This document shows, one piece after another, positions 1-9,148 of a DNA stretch of 64,000 nucleotides. Position numbers and translations under genes: made by a program. The notes under the pieces are model-generated. The model worked only from the letters and a program-made list of their open reading frames with translations, did no database searches and was not told the DNA's origin. Each line of letters opens with the position of its first letter. Position 1 is the stretch's first letter. The stretch comes from Streptomyces changanensis (lineage in GTDB: Bacteria > Actinomycetota > Actinomycetes > Streptomycetales > Streptomycetaceae): NCBI RefSeq assembly GCF_024600715.1, contig NZ_CP102333.1, forward strand, positions 18,636-82,635. The letters are read 5' to 3'.

Positions 1-1275
1 AACAACAACGACATGCGTACGAAGACGACCTACCCCGGTGGCACCGTCCAGGAGGTCACGCTCGACAAGTCGAGCCGTCCGGAGAAGATCCGGGCGACGT
101 CGCCCAAGGGCACGCTGGTCGACCTCGCCTACACCTACGGCTACGACCACGACGCGAGCACCACCACTCCCCTCAAGGACGGTGGCAAGATCCGCACCCG
201 CACGGACGTGGTCGCGGGGATGAAGACGACCTACACCTATGACGGTGCGGGCCGGTTCTCCTACGCGAAGGAGGAGAAGGGCACCACCCTCAACTCGTCC
301 TGGCAGTACTGCTACGACCTGGCTGGCAACCTCACCTCCCAGGGCGTCGACCCCGGCTGCCCCCGCGGCACCACCTACACCATCAACGACGCCCAGCAGA
401 TCACCGCGAAGAACGGCGTCGCCACGAACTGGTCCTACGACAAGGTCGGCAACGAGACCGCCGGCGCCTCCACCCCCGAAGGCACCCGCACGGCCGAGAC
501 GTGGTCCGACTACTCCCAGATGACGTCGGTCACCGTGGGGGCCAAGACCTACGCCGGCCAGTACGGCTCGACGGACCAGAGCGAGCGGATCAAGCTCGGC
601 GCTACGTTCTTCCACAACGGGCCGCTCGGCCTGTCTGCAAAGAGCCTCGGCGGTGTCGACATGGGATTCAACCGTGAGCCCGGGGGCACCCTGAACTCCA
701 TGACGACCGGCGGCAAGTCCTACTACTACCTCACCGACGCGCTCGGTTCGGTCGTGGCGCTCGCCGACGAGGCCGGCACGAAGGTCAACACGTACTCCTA
801 CAGCCCCCGCGGCGTCCAGCGTGCCGGGACCTCGGAACAGGTTCCGCAGCCGTACCAGTTCGCCGGCGGTTACCACGACGCCACCGGCCTCTACCACTTC
901 GCCGCCCGCTACTACGACCCCAACATCGGCCGCTTCACCAGCACCGACCCCTCCGGCCAGGAGAAGAACCCCTACCTGTACGCCGAGGGCGACCCCGTCA
1001 ACCGCATCGACCCGCACGGGACCCTCAGCCTCAACGGCGTGATGGACACCGTTGGCAAGGCCGGGGACGCCATCGCGGTCGGTGAATTCGCCGGTCAGCT
1101 GGTGACGGGCGACTACAAGGCGGCTGCTGGAACAGCGCTCAGCTTCGCCGCCGACAAGGCGTTCACCGCCGGCTGCACCTACCTGACCGGGGGTGCCGGA
1201 GCAATCCCCTGCGCCGTCGGCGGAATGGCGGTCGGCGAAGCATCCGAGGCGGCCTACGAAGACGCCACAAGCTGA
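1..1275 (+). CDS. RHS/YD-repeat protein, C-terminal part (5' end outside window)
   Basis: The frame is open from the first base of the window, so this is the 3' end of a larger gene. YD repeats are visible (for example YSYDKVGN and TYSYSPRGV), followed by the conserved RHS core (GLYHFAARYYDPNIGRF, then NPYLYAEGDPVNRIDPHG) at about residues 290-340 counted from the ATG at 13. RHS proteins are very large exported or surface polymorphic proteins in which a variable C-terminal domain after the core may be a toxin. Here about 80 residues follow the core; they are Ala/Gly-rich, helical and weakly hydrophobic, and match no toxin family I recognise. A 43-codon gene follows 30 bp downstream. Confidence 0.9.
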   Translation, partial: NNNDMRTKTTYPGGTVQEVTLDKSSRPEKIRATSPKGTLVDLAYTYGYDHDASTTTPLKDGGKIRTRTDVVAGMKTTYTYDGAGRFSYAKEEKGTTLNSSWQYCYDLAGNLTSQGVDPGCPRGTTYTINDAQQITAKNGVATNWSYDKVGNETAGASTPEGTRTAETWSDYSQMTSVTVGAKTYAGQYGSTDQSERIKLGATFFHNGPLGLSAKSLGGVDMGFNREPGGTLNSMTTGGKSYYYLTDALGSVVALADEAGTKVNTYSYSPRGVQRAGTSEQVPQPYQFAGGYHDATGLYHFAARYYDPNIGRFTSTDPSGQEKNPYLYAEGDPVNRIDPHGTLSLNGVMDTVGKAGDAIAVGEFAGQLVTGDYKAAAGTALSFAADKAFTAGCTYLTGGAGAIPCAVGGMAVGEASEAAYEDATS

Positions 1276-1305
1276 ACCAAGGAAACCTCGACCGAAGGAG
1301 CTCTC

Positions 1306-1437
1306 GTGCGATCAGCTACTGATACGGCGGGCATAGCTTACAAGGGGCTCGACGGTGTCCCCCTGTGGCTCTTGTTCGGTATCGCCATCCTCGTCCTCGT
1401 CATCTTCGGCATCGCGCAAGCACGGAAGAGGAAGTAG
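1306..1437 (+). CDS. 43-residue single-pass membrane peptide behind the RHS gene
   Basis: GTG start with a clear Shine-Dalgarno AAGGAG ending 5 bases before it; stop TAG at 1437. The peptide has a short polar N-terminus, one strongly hydrophobic segment (LWLLFGIAILVLVIFGI, about residues 21-37) and a basic tail ending in RKRK. It sits 30 bp after the RHS stop in the same direction, so the two are probably cotranscribed. Function unknown. In RHS loci the small gene behind the C-terminal domain is often an immunity gene; that role is inference only. Confidence 0.65.
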   Translation: MRSATDTAGIAYKGLDGVPLWLLFGIAILVLVIFGIAQARKRK

Positions 1438-1599
1438 CCGCCGCCGACGTGCCTTGGCTCCATAGGTGATGTATTCGGCGTGGGGAGGACGCTTCACAGC
1501 GTCCTCCCCCACGTCCAGGAGCGGGATCCGTTGTCCAGGCCGCCGGCCAGCAGCGCCAGCAGCTCGCCCTGGCCGGCCTGTGACGGCAGGTCTCCCGGA

Positions 1600-1700
1600 T
1601 CCGGCAGGCTTCCCCGACTGCCCGGTGTGCGCCTACCGCATCACCGGCACCGCCCGCCTGTGCTCCGACTGCGCCGGCCATACCCTCCAGCGCAGCTTCG
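1600..1700 (+). pseudogene. Zinc-ribbon gene scrap
   Basis: The translation shows CPVC followed 13 residues later by CSDC, a four-cysteine zinc-ribbon pattern, but there is no proper start. The same frame then runs into sequence that only makes sense on the opposite strand (DciA/DUF721-like). It is a short remnant joined to unrelated DNA. Confidence 0.35.
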
Positions 1701-2025
1701 TGCCGTACGCCGGGGCGTCGGGGGCGACGTCCAGGCGCCCGGTGTCCGCGTCGAAGCCCACGGCCTTCACGTGCCCGGCGAGCTCGGGCGCGGCCGCGGC
1801 GAGGATGTCGCCGAACCGGGCGAGGACGCTGCCGCCGGCGGCCGGGGCGACCAGGCCGCGCTCGGTCACCATCATGCCGATCGCCGCGCCCAGCCCGAGC
1901 GGCTCGCGGCCGTCCCGCCGCAGAGCCGTGTCGGTGCGCCACTTCGGCTTCGTGGTGCGGGCGCCGTTCCTCTTCGCCGCCTCCCGTGCGGCGAGGAGGG
2001 CCTGGCGGGCGAGGTCGACGCCGGA
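1687..2025 (-). pseudogene. DciA/DUF721-like gene fragment
   Basis: Reading leftwards the translation begins SGVDLARQALLAAREAA and continues with DGREPLGLGAAI, VTERGLVAPAAGGSV and APAYGTKLRW. These are the landmarks of the Streptomyces DUF721 (DciA-like) family, which in Streptomyces lies beside recF/gyrB and is linked to helicase loading. The normal N-terminus is replaced at about 2025 by the tail of a DUF4253 gene, and the C-terminus after GTKLRW is lost near 1687. It is an internal fragment, not an active gene. Confidence 0.6.
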
Positions 2026-2116
2026 CAACATCTGGCAGGGCAACAGGCCGAACACGCTGGCGGCGTACGCCGAGCGGATCGCCGGCGCCCATCACTGGGA
2101 CTTCTGGTGGGACTGA
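2021..2116 (+). pseudogene. Orphan C-terminus of a DUF4253-type gene
   Basis: The last 31 codons read PDNIWQG, TLAAYAERI and HHWDFWWD followed by a stop. This is the typical C-terminus of DUF4253 proteins. The same tail is present on the minus strand at 17474-17570 in a longer DUF4253 pseudogene, so two copies of the family occur in the window. Here the rest of the gene is missing, replaced by the DUF721 fragment. Confidence 0.6.
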
Positions 2117-2244
2117 TCCGCTCCCCGGGAAAGCCTAACTTGATCTTTAAGGTGCGTCGTCGAACGGTGCGTCGTACTTGATCACTCGGTGCGGTATCCG
2201 CCGTACATGGAGGCGGCCTTCGCCTGAACATGTGCTCCGGCTAA

Positions 2245-3109
2245 GACCGTGTCCTATGTGGTGAGGCGTCGTTGACTTCGGTATGGGGCGGGGTACGTGG
2301 AGTTGGATTGTTCCGGACGGGTTGTGGGAGATCGCGGAGCCGTTGATCCCGCCCTCCAAGGTGCGGCCACAGGGCGGTGGAACGCAGGACACGCCTGATG
2401 AGACGCTGTTCGCCGCGATCATCTACGTGCTGGTCAGCGGCTGCGCCTGGCGGGCTCTGCCGCCGTGCTTCGGCATATCGAAGTCGACCGCCCACCGCCG
2501 GTTCCTGATCTGGTCGAGGGCCGGGGTGTGGGGCCGGCTGCACGAGGAGATCCTGCACCGCCTGGACGACGCCGGCCTCCTCGATCTGTCCCGCGTCGTC
2601 CTCGACTCCGCACACGTGCGGGCTAAAAAAGGGGAGAACTCACAGGTCCGAGTCCCGTGGACCGGGGCAAGCCGGGTTCCAAGATGCACGTCCTGTCGGA
2701 CGCGAACGGACTGCCCCTCGTTGTCGGCCTCACGGCAGCCAACACCCACGACAGCCAGGCACTGAAGCCCATGGTGCTCGGTCACCAAACGAGACTCGAC
2801 CCCCATCGAGGCCGCTACTTCAAGCCTCAACGCCTGCACGCCGACAAGGCATACGACATCCCTGAACTGCGGAAATGGCTCCGCGGCAAGCGGATCGGCG
2901 TCCGCATCGCCCGCAAGGGCGTCGAGTCTTCAGAGCGGCTCGGGCGCCGCCGGTGGGTGATCGAGCGGACCATGTCCTGGCTGACCGGCTACCACCGACT
3001 CAACCACCGCTACGAGCGTCATCCCCGCAACTACCTGGCCTTCCTCGGCCTCGCCGCAGCCCTCTGCTGCTACAAACGCCTGGTCCGCCTCACCACATAG
3101 GACACGGTC
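2245..3109 (+). mobile_element. IS5-family (IS427-like) insertion sequence, complete
   Basis: The element is bounded by perfect inverted repeats (at least 24 bp, starting GACCGTGTCCTATGTGG) at 2245-2268 and 3086-3109, and is flanked on both sides by TAA (2242-2244 and 3110-3112), a 3 bp target duplication of the TNA type used by the IS427 group. It contains one transposase made from two overlapping frames. Length 865 bp is normal for the group. It appears intact. Confidence 0.9.
2283..3100 (+). CDS. IS5-family transposase (two frames, likely programmed -1 frameshift)
   Basis: The first frame starts at ATG 2283 and would stop at 2765; the second is open to 3100. Homology passes from frame one (ending ...DSAHVRAKK) to frame two (RGELTGPSPVDRGKPGS) at the run AAAAAAGGGG (2625-2634), a -1 slip. 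That is the site and direction of the programmed frameshift described for IS427-type elements. The DDE catalytic region is present, including the C-terminal signature with WVIERTMSWL. The stop codon lies inside the right inverted repeat. Confidence 0.85.
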
Positions 3110-3110
3110 T

Positions 3111-3537
3111 AAGGACTTGTTTCAGGGCAGGGCCGATGGCCGTTGGCCGGGGTTCTCCTGAGGGTGGAACGAGAGGTGCGCCCCGAGCGGACCGCAGGGC
3201 CACGGGCTGCCGAGTGCGGGCCCCGGCGGTCGATCGAGTGCGGGGGCGGCCCCGGCCGTATTGTGGTCCCATCACCCGAGGACCAGGGCCTGTCCCACGC
3301 ACTCCATACCGGCGGGGGCCGGAGCGAGCCTGACCACCGACCCCGGACACTCAAGGTCGAGGCGCCGCCTGCCGGGCGAACTCCCCCGCGCCCGCACCCG
3401 GCCGGGACGGTGCGGGCGCAGGCGCGGGGTGGAAGGGTCCTCCGGGGGCCTTGCCAGTACGGCGAGCGGGACCGCGCTCAGGGTCTTCGCCCGGGGCGCG
3501 GTTCCACCTCGTCGTCCAGGCGCCAGGGGATGCAGGG
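3111..3537. other. No supported gene
   Basis: Very GC-rich DNA with open frames on both strands but no recognisable protein, start signal or repeat. It probably is right-flank debris of the IS and the 3' flank of the minus-strand gene that ends at 3538. Confidence 0.4.
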
Positions 3538-4287
3538 TCAGCACGGAGACACCGGAACCGCTGTGGCGGAGCCCTGGCCGCCGTCGCCGGCGACGGGCCG
3601 GGTGAAGCGGTAGCACTGACCGACCGCTGTGTCCGGGCTGGAAAGCAGGATGGAGACGGTCACCAGGCCTGCCGTGCGCACCGCGCTCCTGACGTCGTAG
3701 GAAGGCAGCCGCCCCGTCGGATCCAGGGCCTCCTGCACTCCGGCTCGCGTCAGATCCCCGGCGGGCATGCTGGCGATGCGCGTTTGCGCGATGCGTACCA
3801 GACCGGCGATCGCGGTGCCCGGACGGCATACGTCGCCGTCCCGTTCGGAGACCCGCGACGTCCACGGCTGACCGGGGCGGTGGGCGTAGGCGAAGACGAT
3901 GCACCGGGTCACCCGGACGGGCCCACCACCGGGGAGCAGGGCCTCTTCGTCGTACAGGGCGGATCTCGCGGCCGTGGCGGTGAACTCGCGGTGGGACGCG
4001 TCGTAGGTGATCACGGGAGCTTGCGTGTGCCGCCAGATCACGCCGATGAGAGCGTCGGTGCCGGTAGCGCCGCTCGTGCCGAGCGCGCGGGCCGTGGCGT
4101 CCGCCGTGGCACGGGCCTGCTCCAGGACCGATGCGGACGCCCTGTCCCTGCGCTCACTGCTGAGTTTCCCGTCGTGCCAGTGCCGATACCACAACCAGGA
4201 GGCGAGGACGCCGAGAACGGTGATCAGAGCGATCAGGATGGTCAGGCAGCCGGCGGTCGCGAGGCGGTTCGCCCGCCTCGCGACCAC
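3538..4287 (-). CDS. Membrane-anchored hypothetical protein
   Basis: Starting at GTG 4287 the protein is about 249 residues. It has a basic N-terminus (VVARRANRL), one transmembrane helix (about residues 11-33, TILIALITVLGVLASWLW) and an outside domain with two cysteines (RCIVFAYAH and DGDVCRPG). The domain resembles actinobacterial hypothetical membrane proteins; no enzymatic motif was seen. The start overlaps the 3' end of the broken SGNH hydrolase gene. The same frame is open far upstream, but there it reads fragments of other genes, so the later start is preferred. No clear ribosome site is visible. Confidence 0.55.
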   Translation of the reverse strand: MVARRANRLATAGCLTILIALITVLGVLASWLWYRHWHDGKLSSERRDRASASVLEQARATADATARALGTSGATGTDALIGVIWRHTQAPVITYDASHREFTATAARSALYDEEALLPGGGPVRVTRCIVFAYAHRPGQPWTSRVSERDGDVCRPGTAIAGLVRIAQTRIASMPAGDLTRAGVQEALDPTGRLPSYDVRSAVRTAGLVTVSILLSSPDTAVGQCYRFTRPVAGDGGQGSATAVPVSPC

Positions 4288-4870
4288 CGCGCTGCCCGTC
4301 TCGTCAGCTGCCACCAATTGCCCTTGTACCCCATGTCGACCAGTGCTTGGTCCATGACGCGAGCATAGCCCGTTGTACCGGCGCTCTTCGGGTGGAACGA
4401 CTCCAGGCTGGCACAGACGTTCTCCCCGGGCCAGGACAGGCAGGGTGCCTGGTTGGCCGGATCCCCGTCGTGGAAGTCGCCGTCCCCGTTCGGCCCCGCC
4501 ACGAGGCGGGTGATCCACTCGTCGCCGTCGCAGATCCCGTGTCCCCCGGAAGGCGGGGATCGGATCGGCGAAGGCAGCCTTGTACCCCGCCTTGCGCAGT
4601 TCCTCCACCTTGGCCTTCTGCTTGTCCCGTACGTAGTCGGCGAGGCAGTTCAGAGTGTCGAAGTCCGCTGTCACGCACTGGCTGGCACTGACCAGGCGGG
4701 GGTAGCCATGAGCACGATCCGCGCGTTCGGCGCGGCGGCCGCGATCTGGCTGATGGCTGTCCCGGTGTCCTCGACCGCCTGGTCCGCCTTGCCCGTGTAG
4801 TCGGCCGGGTCGCACACCCCCATGAACAAGACGTAGCAGTTCGTGACGGCGTTGGTGAAGTTGTCCCCGA
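4242..4870 (-). pseudogene. SGNH/GDSL hydrolase, truncated and frameshifted
   Basis: Reading leftwards: NAVTNCYVLFMGVCD, then a frame change near 4710 (IVLM before, GYPRLV after), then CVTADFDTLNCLADYV and FADPIPAF, a second frame change near 4548 (into GHGICDGDEWITR), and the final block ESFHPKSAGTTGYARVM with the catalytic histidine. These are hallmarks of secreted SGNH-type esterases/lipases. The N-terminus with the nucleophilic serine block is missing, replaced by ISL3 DNA. Two single-base shifts plus the truncation make it a pseudogene. Confidence 0.75.
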
Positions 4871-4871
4871 C

Positions 4872-5247
4872 CGAAGCCCAGCCGGGCTGCCAGCCGAGCG
4901 CCGGCCCGCCCGGCCAGCGCGAGCCCCATCCGCTCCAAGGCGCGGTTGAGCCGCATGGTGAACCGTGCGTGCGGGGCAGCCAACCGGGAGAACGGCTCGG
5001 CGAACCTCCGGCGCGGGCAGTCCGCCACTCCGCAGGTGAAACGCCGGACCGTCAACCGGATCACAAAGCCCTGCTCAGAGAGCGGAAGGTCCTTCAGCCT
5101 GCGCTGATAGCGGTCGTGGACTCGGTCCGAGAAGCGACCACAGTCCGGACATGCCGCCCCCACCGCGCGGCCTCTCGCCATCACCTCGACCGTGCCGAAG
5201 GCGGCCGTAACCGCCTCAACGTCCACATCGTCGATCCCCTCGAACAC
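4872..5247 (-). pseudogene. ISL3-family transposase, N-terminal fragment
   Basis: The translation shows an N-terminal zinc-binding region (CPDCGRFSDRVHDRY, then CGVADCPRRRF) and the start of the central domain (GLALAGRAGARLAARLG), typical of ISL3 transposases. It breaks off at about 4870 where SGNH-hydrolase coding sequence begins. The catalytic domain is gone, so this is a dead fragment, possibly left by an insertion into the hydrolase gene followed by a deletion. Confidence 0.75.
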
Positions 5248-5444
5248 CAGCGACTCTCAGAACGGTGCATCGGTCTGCATGACCAGCACCATCACGGTCA
5301 ACGACCGACTACAGCAGCCGCCGGCAAGAACCTGAGAAAGCGTCACTTCCGATCGTCTGACGACAAGGCGTACGCGATCTCACGCGAACCTGTCTCCTCG
5401 CAATCGAACAACGGGGTACACTTCGCGACGAATCCCCAAGATCT

Positions 5445-5870
5445 GTGCCAGAGCCGAGTTTTGATGTCGATGGTGTGTTCGATCGAGGGTTGCAGGATTT
5501 GCTTCATAATCCAGCTGTGGACATATCCGATGAGGGACAGTCGCTCGATCCGGTCTGGCTTGAGATCAACAACAACCTGTGTGGTGGCCTGGTAGGAGCC
5601 TCGAGTGCATCGTTGGTGGCCGAGCGGTTCGTCGGGGCTGGTTGGAGTTCCACATCAGGCTCGTCGTGTGAGTCGTATGAGGTCGAGGCCAGCTGGTGTC
5701 GAATCGAGGTCGACCCGACCGACGAGGGGACGCTCCTGAACGGAGTTGTCGATCCTCAACGGTTCGAGGATCTGGCAGCGCTGCTGACCCGGTTCGGTCT
5801 GCTGTTCAGTCTTGAGCTCTATGGCGATGACGCGGAACTGCTGCGGGAGATCGAAGCTGGAACCCCGTGA
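5445..5870 (+). CDS. Hypothetical protein, 141 residues
   Basis: Acidic protein from GTG 5445 to the stop at 5870, with motifs such as LDPVWLEINNNLCGGL, EASWCRIEVDPTDEG and RFEDLAALLTRFGL. Base composition and codon use are visibly less GC-biased than the neighbours, suggesting later acquisition or a non-Streptomyces source. No domain recognised. The start is uncertain; the first in-frame GTG was taken. Confidence 0.5.
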   Translation: MPEPSFDVDGVFDRGLQDLLHNPAVDISDEGQSLDPVWLEINNNLCGGLVGASSASLVAERFVGAGWSSTSGSSCESYEVEASWCRIEVDPTDEGTLLNGVVDPQRFEDLAALLTRFGLLFSLELYGDDAELLREIEAGTP

Positions 5871-5898
5871 GCGCCTCATGGCGCAGCTCGGCGGTCTT

Positions 5899-6240
5899 TC
5901 AGCCGACTGCTCGCTCCGCTTGAGCTTCGGTCGCGTCGAGGCGGTGGGACTCGGTTCCGGTCTGGATGATGTTGCCGCCGAAGGTGAGCCGGTCGACGGT
6001 GGCCGCGCAAAGCCGGGGATCGGTGGACGTCTTCGTCCAGCCTCCGAACGAGTCGTTCGAGACGATCGCCACGTTGTTCTTTTCCTCGCACTCGGTCAGA
6101 ACCTGGAAGAGGAGCTCGGCGCCGCGGCGGTCGCGTTCCATGTAGCTGAGTTCGTCGACGGAGAGCATGTCGACGCGGCCGTAGCGGGCGATGGTCTTGG
6201 TCAGCTCCTTCTCATCGGCAGCCTCGACGAGCTCGGCCCT
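5899..6240 (-). pseudogene. IS21-family IstB-like ATPase, C-terminal fragment
   Basis: The translation contains the Walker B segment (VDMLSVDELSY), then RRGAELLFQVLTECEEK, SNDSFGGWTKTSTDPRLCAA and TVDRLTFGGNII, the conserved second half of IstB helper proteins. The Walker A half and the partner transposase IstA are absent: the frame starts abruptly at about 6240. Confidence 0.8.
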
Positions 6241-6345
6241 CGGCTACAACGACAAGACAGCCACCCACCTGGTCACCGAAACAGTAAGAACCAGGAGCCG
6301 ACACGCCCCCGGCGACCACACCCGGTGAACCGCGACGTCGCTTCC

Positions 6346-6579
6346 TCACTCAGGGAACGAAAAGCCCAGCTCACGCAGACGGGGCAAACACGCTGCGAGG
6401 CATTGCTCCATCGACGCGGCGTCCGTTCGCACAAGGACGTCCTCGCGCGACGGTGCTCCACTGGCGACGAAGGTCCAAGGCTTGCGCCTCTCCGCCATCC
6501 GCTCGGTGTCGGCCTTGACCAGCACCGTTACGCCCTGTTCAGCCAGCGCTTCCATGATCGCGACGACGTCCACCGACAC
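6346..6579 (-). CDS. Small hypothetical protein, 77 residues
   Basis: GTG start at 6579 preceded by a G-rich ribosome-site-like GGGGGA. The peptide (VDVVAIMEALAEQGVTVLV, then KADTERMAERRKPWTFV and SREDVLVRTDAASMEQCLA) looks like a compact alpha/beta protein of a kind repeated in Streptomyces genomes. No function known. It stands alone between IS debris and a degraded region. Confidence 0.55.
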   Translation of the reverse strand: MSVDVVAIMEALAEQGVTVLVKADTERMAERRKPWTFVASGAPSREDVLVRTDAASMEQCLAACLPRLRELGFSFPE

Positions 6580-6649
6580 TCCCCCGAAGCGCTTCGACTG
6601 TGCCACCGGACGAACATACCCACTCCGGGCCGGACCCTTAACACCGCTC

Positions 6650-7100
6650 CCCTCACCTGAAGCGACCACTCGTGGCGATTGGAGCTGGAATACGCGGCAC
6701 CTCAACATGCGAGCCCACCAGTCCCGAGGTCGTTGTTGTGCTGCGCGAGCGGGATACCCTTCTCGGCCATGTGCGTGTTCGCGCCCGCCACGACCTGGGG
6801 ACGGGCGCGGTGATAGCCGCCCGGCCGCTTCACCTTCCCGAGCAGTACGTCGGCCGTCTCCCGCAGTCGGACCCCCTCTTCGGCGCCGGCACCGCACATC
6901 CCCGCGCCCCCCGAAACAGGTGCGAGCCGATCAGCCCGCTGGCGCCGGCCACCTTGCCGTTGACGCCCATGACCGGGCCGCTGCTGGTCCGGCAGGCCAG
7001 CTGGTTGCCGTTACTGATCGGACCAGTCTTCGACCGCGGGTGGCGGCAGCGCCAATGGGCTGAAGACCGCGACCAGGGCCAAGCAGTGCGGTCGACCGAC
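6650..7100. other. Degraded coding debris, no intact gene
   Basis: On the minus strand short pieces look protein-like but sit in different frames: a fragment ending NTHMAEKGIPLAQHNND, and another with NGNQLACRTSSGPVMG after a hydrophobic, signal-peptide-like stretch (LALVAVFSPLALPPPA). No start, no continuous frame and no named family. Confidence 0.35.
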
Positions 7101-7103
7101 GTC

Positions 7104-7901
7104 TCACGACGCCTCTCGGATGGCCGTCCATTCCGCGCGGTTGAACATGATGTCACCCGGCGCCGCCATCGGCGGCTTGCCCTCAATCTGAGCATCTCGC
7201 TGCGCGCGCTCCGTGGCGGTCGTCGTCAGCTTCCAGTCGCCGCCCCGCCATTGGGCGCCGGCCAGGGTGCGGGTGAAGAAGCCGTTCTCTTTCTCGATCT
7301 CGCCGGTCTTCTGCACCACGCGGCCCAGCAGCCATGCGCTGACCTCGTCACCCGACTCCTTGATGATCTTGTAGCCGACGATGTGGCTGCGCGTGTAGGC
7401 GCCGGACGGCAGCGGCTGCCCGGCGCGCACCCCCGCCTGCCGGGCGAGCATCGTGTCCGTGTCCGTCGCTTGACGCTCGACCGCCTCGGTACCTTCGGCC
7501 GACTGGTCGTCCGTACTGAAGTACGAGTGGTAGATGCGCAGCTGCTCGTCGACGGACGACTTCCCGCCCTCAACGGTCATGGTATTGGCGGCTGCCATCA
7601 TCGCCACGGCGCCCTCGGCGGTGTGCGGGTATCCGACCTGGCTGCCGCGCTCGTCGGTGCGCTGCCCTGGCGGCAGCGCCGCCCACCGCTCCGGCTCGTC
7701 CCAGTCGCTCGGCGTCGTGTAGGACGGGGTCGGGCTGACGGAAGCGGCCGCGCTTGCGCCCGCGCCGCCTTTGACCGGCACCTCGCTGCCGGTCTCGCCG
7801 GTACCGAGCAGGGAGCACGCCGACAGGGCCAGCACGGCGGCAAGCGCCGCGCCCCCGGCCCACATGCCCCTGGTGTTCCATGTTCCCCGGGTACGTGACA
7901 T
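7104..7901 (-). CDS. Lipoprotein, conserved hypothetical
   Basis: From ATG 7901 (AGGGTGG just upstream) the protein has a basic start (MSRTRGTWNTRG), a hydrophobic signal segment and a lipobox ALSAC at about residue 26-30, so it should be lipid-anchored outside the membrane. A Ser/Thr/Pro linker follows, then a 200-residue domain with WRGGDWKLTTTATERAQ near the end. GTG at 7910 is an alternative start. It lies directly behind the membrane-anchored gene 7912-8326 and is probably cotranscribed with it. Such pairs occur in Streptomyces near secretion or conjugation genes, but no direct evidence of that role is seen here. Confidence 0.8.
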   Translation of the reverse strand: MSRTRGTWNTRGMWAGGAALAAVLALSACSLLGTGETGSEVPVKGGAGASAAASVSPTPSYTTPSDWDEPERWAALPPGQRTDERGSQVGYPHTAEGAVAMMAAANTMTVEGGKSSVDEQLRIYHSYFSTDDQSAEGTEAVERQATDTDTMLARQAGVRAGQPLPSGAYTRSHIVGYKIIKESGDEVSAWLLGRVVQKTGEIEKENGFFTRTLAGAQWRGGDWKLTTTATERAQRDAQIEGKPPMAAPGDIMFNRAEWTAIREAS

Positions 7902-7911
7902 GTCAGCCACC

Positions 7912-8326
7912 CTACGCCGTACTGCTGTTGAGGATGGTGATCAGCAACCCGGCCAGCAGAATCGCCGCACTGCCGCCACCCGCAGGTGGGCCGGCGGCCA
8001 GCCGGTATCGCACCGGACGGTTCGGGGCGGAGACGGGCTCGTCGTCCGGCGCCGCGACCCAAGCATGAGAAAGGCCGGGTCGGGCGTCGACCTGGGCGGT
8101 GGCCACGTCGTTCAGGCCCACCGCTTCCCTGGCACCTGCAAGGCTCAGCAGCGCATTGGCGGCACCGCGCAGACACGGCTCCTCGGTCTCCGCCAGCCGC
8201 CGAACGAAACCACCGGTCAAGAGCCCGTGCTTCCGGCTCGCCCTGCGCGCTCAGCGCCGCGACGAAAGCCTCGTCGGCCACAGGCAGTTCGACCCAGTCG
8301 GCCGACCGCATCTCCTCGTTGCTCAC
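7912..8326 (-). pseudogene. Tail-anchored membrane protein with a frameshift
   Basis: The first part (from GTG 8326: SNEEMRSADWVELPV, DEAFVAALSAQGEPEARAL) and the second part (GGFVRRLAETEEPCLRG, AREAVGLNDVATAQVDA, ending in the membrane segment GGGSAAILLAGLLITIL) belong together but change frame near 8215-8225. The join reads naturally as one protein of about 137 residues with a single C-terminal transmembrane helix. The stop lies one base before the possible GTG start of the lipoprotein gene, so the two are an operon. A single-base indel or sequencing error explains the break. Confidence 0.55.
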
Positions 8327-8591
8327 CGCTACACCGTGGAGCCGGCGAGCCGACACACACAGGCCGGAACCGGACAGCCCGGCACAGCGGGTGCGGTGCA
8401 GGGCGGGGCGGGGGCAGCGGATCAGGTGCTGCTCGACGGAGCGATGGTCACCCTCTACGTGCACAGGCCGCCCCCCTCCTACGGAAGTACGTCCTCATGT
8501 CGTGATCAGCGATGGCCGGAGGAACTCGATGGCGGCGGCGTCGGCGGATGTGCGAGCCTTCTCCTCCCGGCTGCCCGAGCGAGAAGACTTG

Positions 8592-9148
8592 ATGACCCCA
8601 GACGACGCCCTCGATCAGCTCAGACACATCGCGCGTGAGAGGGCTTTCGGCAGGCACGTCGGGTCTGACCGACTCATTCAGGCAGGGGTGGGCGCGCTGA
8701 TCGCCGGGGTTGAGAGCCCGTCCCTCGCCATGCTAGCTGGCCTGCTCCGCAGCGAAGAGCCGGAAGCCCCCATTCTCTTCGACCAGGTACTGGAGGAGCT
8801 GGGTCTGCTCTTCCAACCGCCCGCGGACCCCGAGGCCGCAAAGTGGGCGATGGCTTACTGGATCGCCGGCCGGATCGCCGACGGGTCCCTGGATCCCGCC
8901 GCCGGCACTCACCTCATCTGGGCAGACATCGCCTTTGACCTCGACTACCCCGAAGAGCTGGAACCCCTCGTGGCTGCGCGCACAACCTGGACGGTTGGGA
9001 GAAGAGCTGGGGCGTCTCCTTCGAAGAACTGAGCAGAGAAGCGGTCGAGGCGGCGAGGCAGCTATTGAACAAGCGGCCGACAGCACAGGCGCCAGTCACC
9101 TCAAGAGACACGGGTGAGACCGATGGACGGCATCCGCTGGCTGGCTGA
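8592..9148 (+). pseudogene. Conserved hypothetical protein with a 3' frameshift
   Basis: ATG 8592 opens a frame with DALDQLRHIARERAFG, SLAMLAGLLRSEEPEAP, LGLLFQPPADPEAAKWAMAY and FDLDYPEELEPLV. Near 8975-8985 the sensible reading moves by one frame into NLDGWEKSWGVSFEELS and EAVEAARQLLNKRP, ending at 9148. In the original frame the tail is meaningless (ending 9032). The protein would be about 185 residues, acidic and helical, family unknown to me. Its 3' end overlaps the next gene by about 35 bp. Confidence 0.55.

Noticed and set aside
3451..4368. 305-codon plus-strand open frame
   Set aside because: Antisense to the membrane-anchored protein with better coding character on the minus strand.
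6672..7898. 408-codon plus-strand open frame
   Set aside because: Antisense to the lipoprotein gene 7104-7901; Arg/Pro/Ala-rich, no family, no ribosome site. GC-driven shadow.
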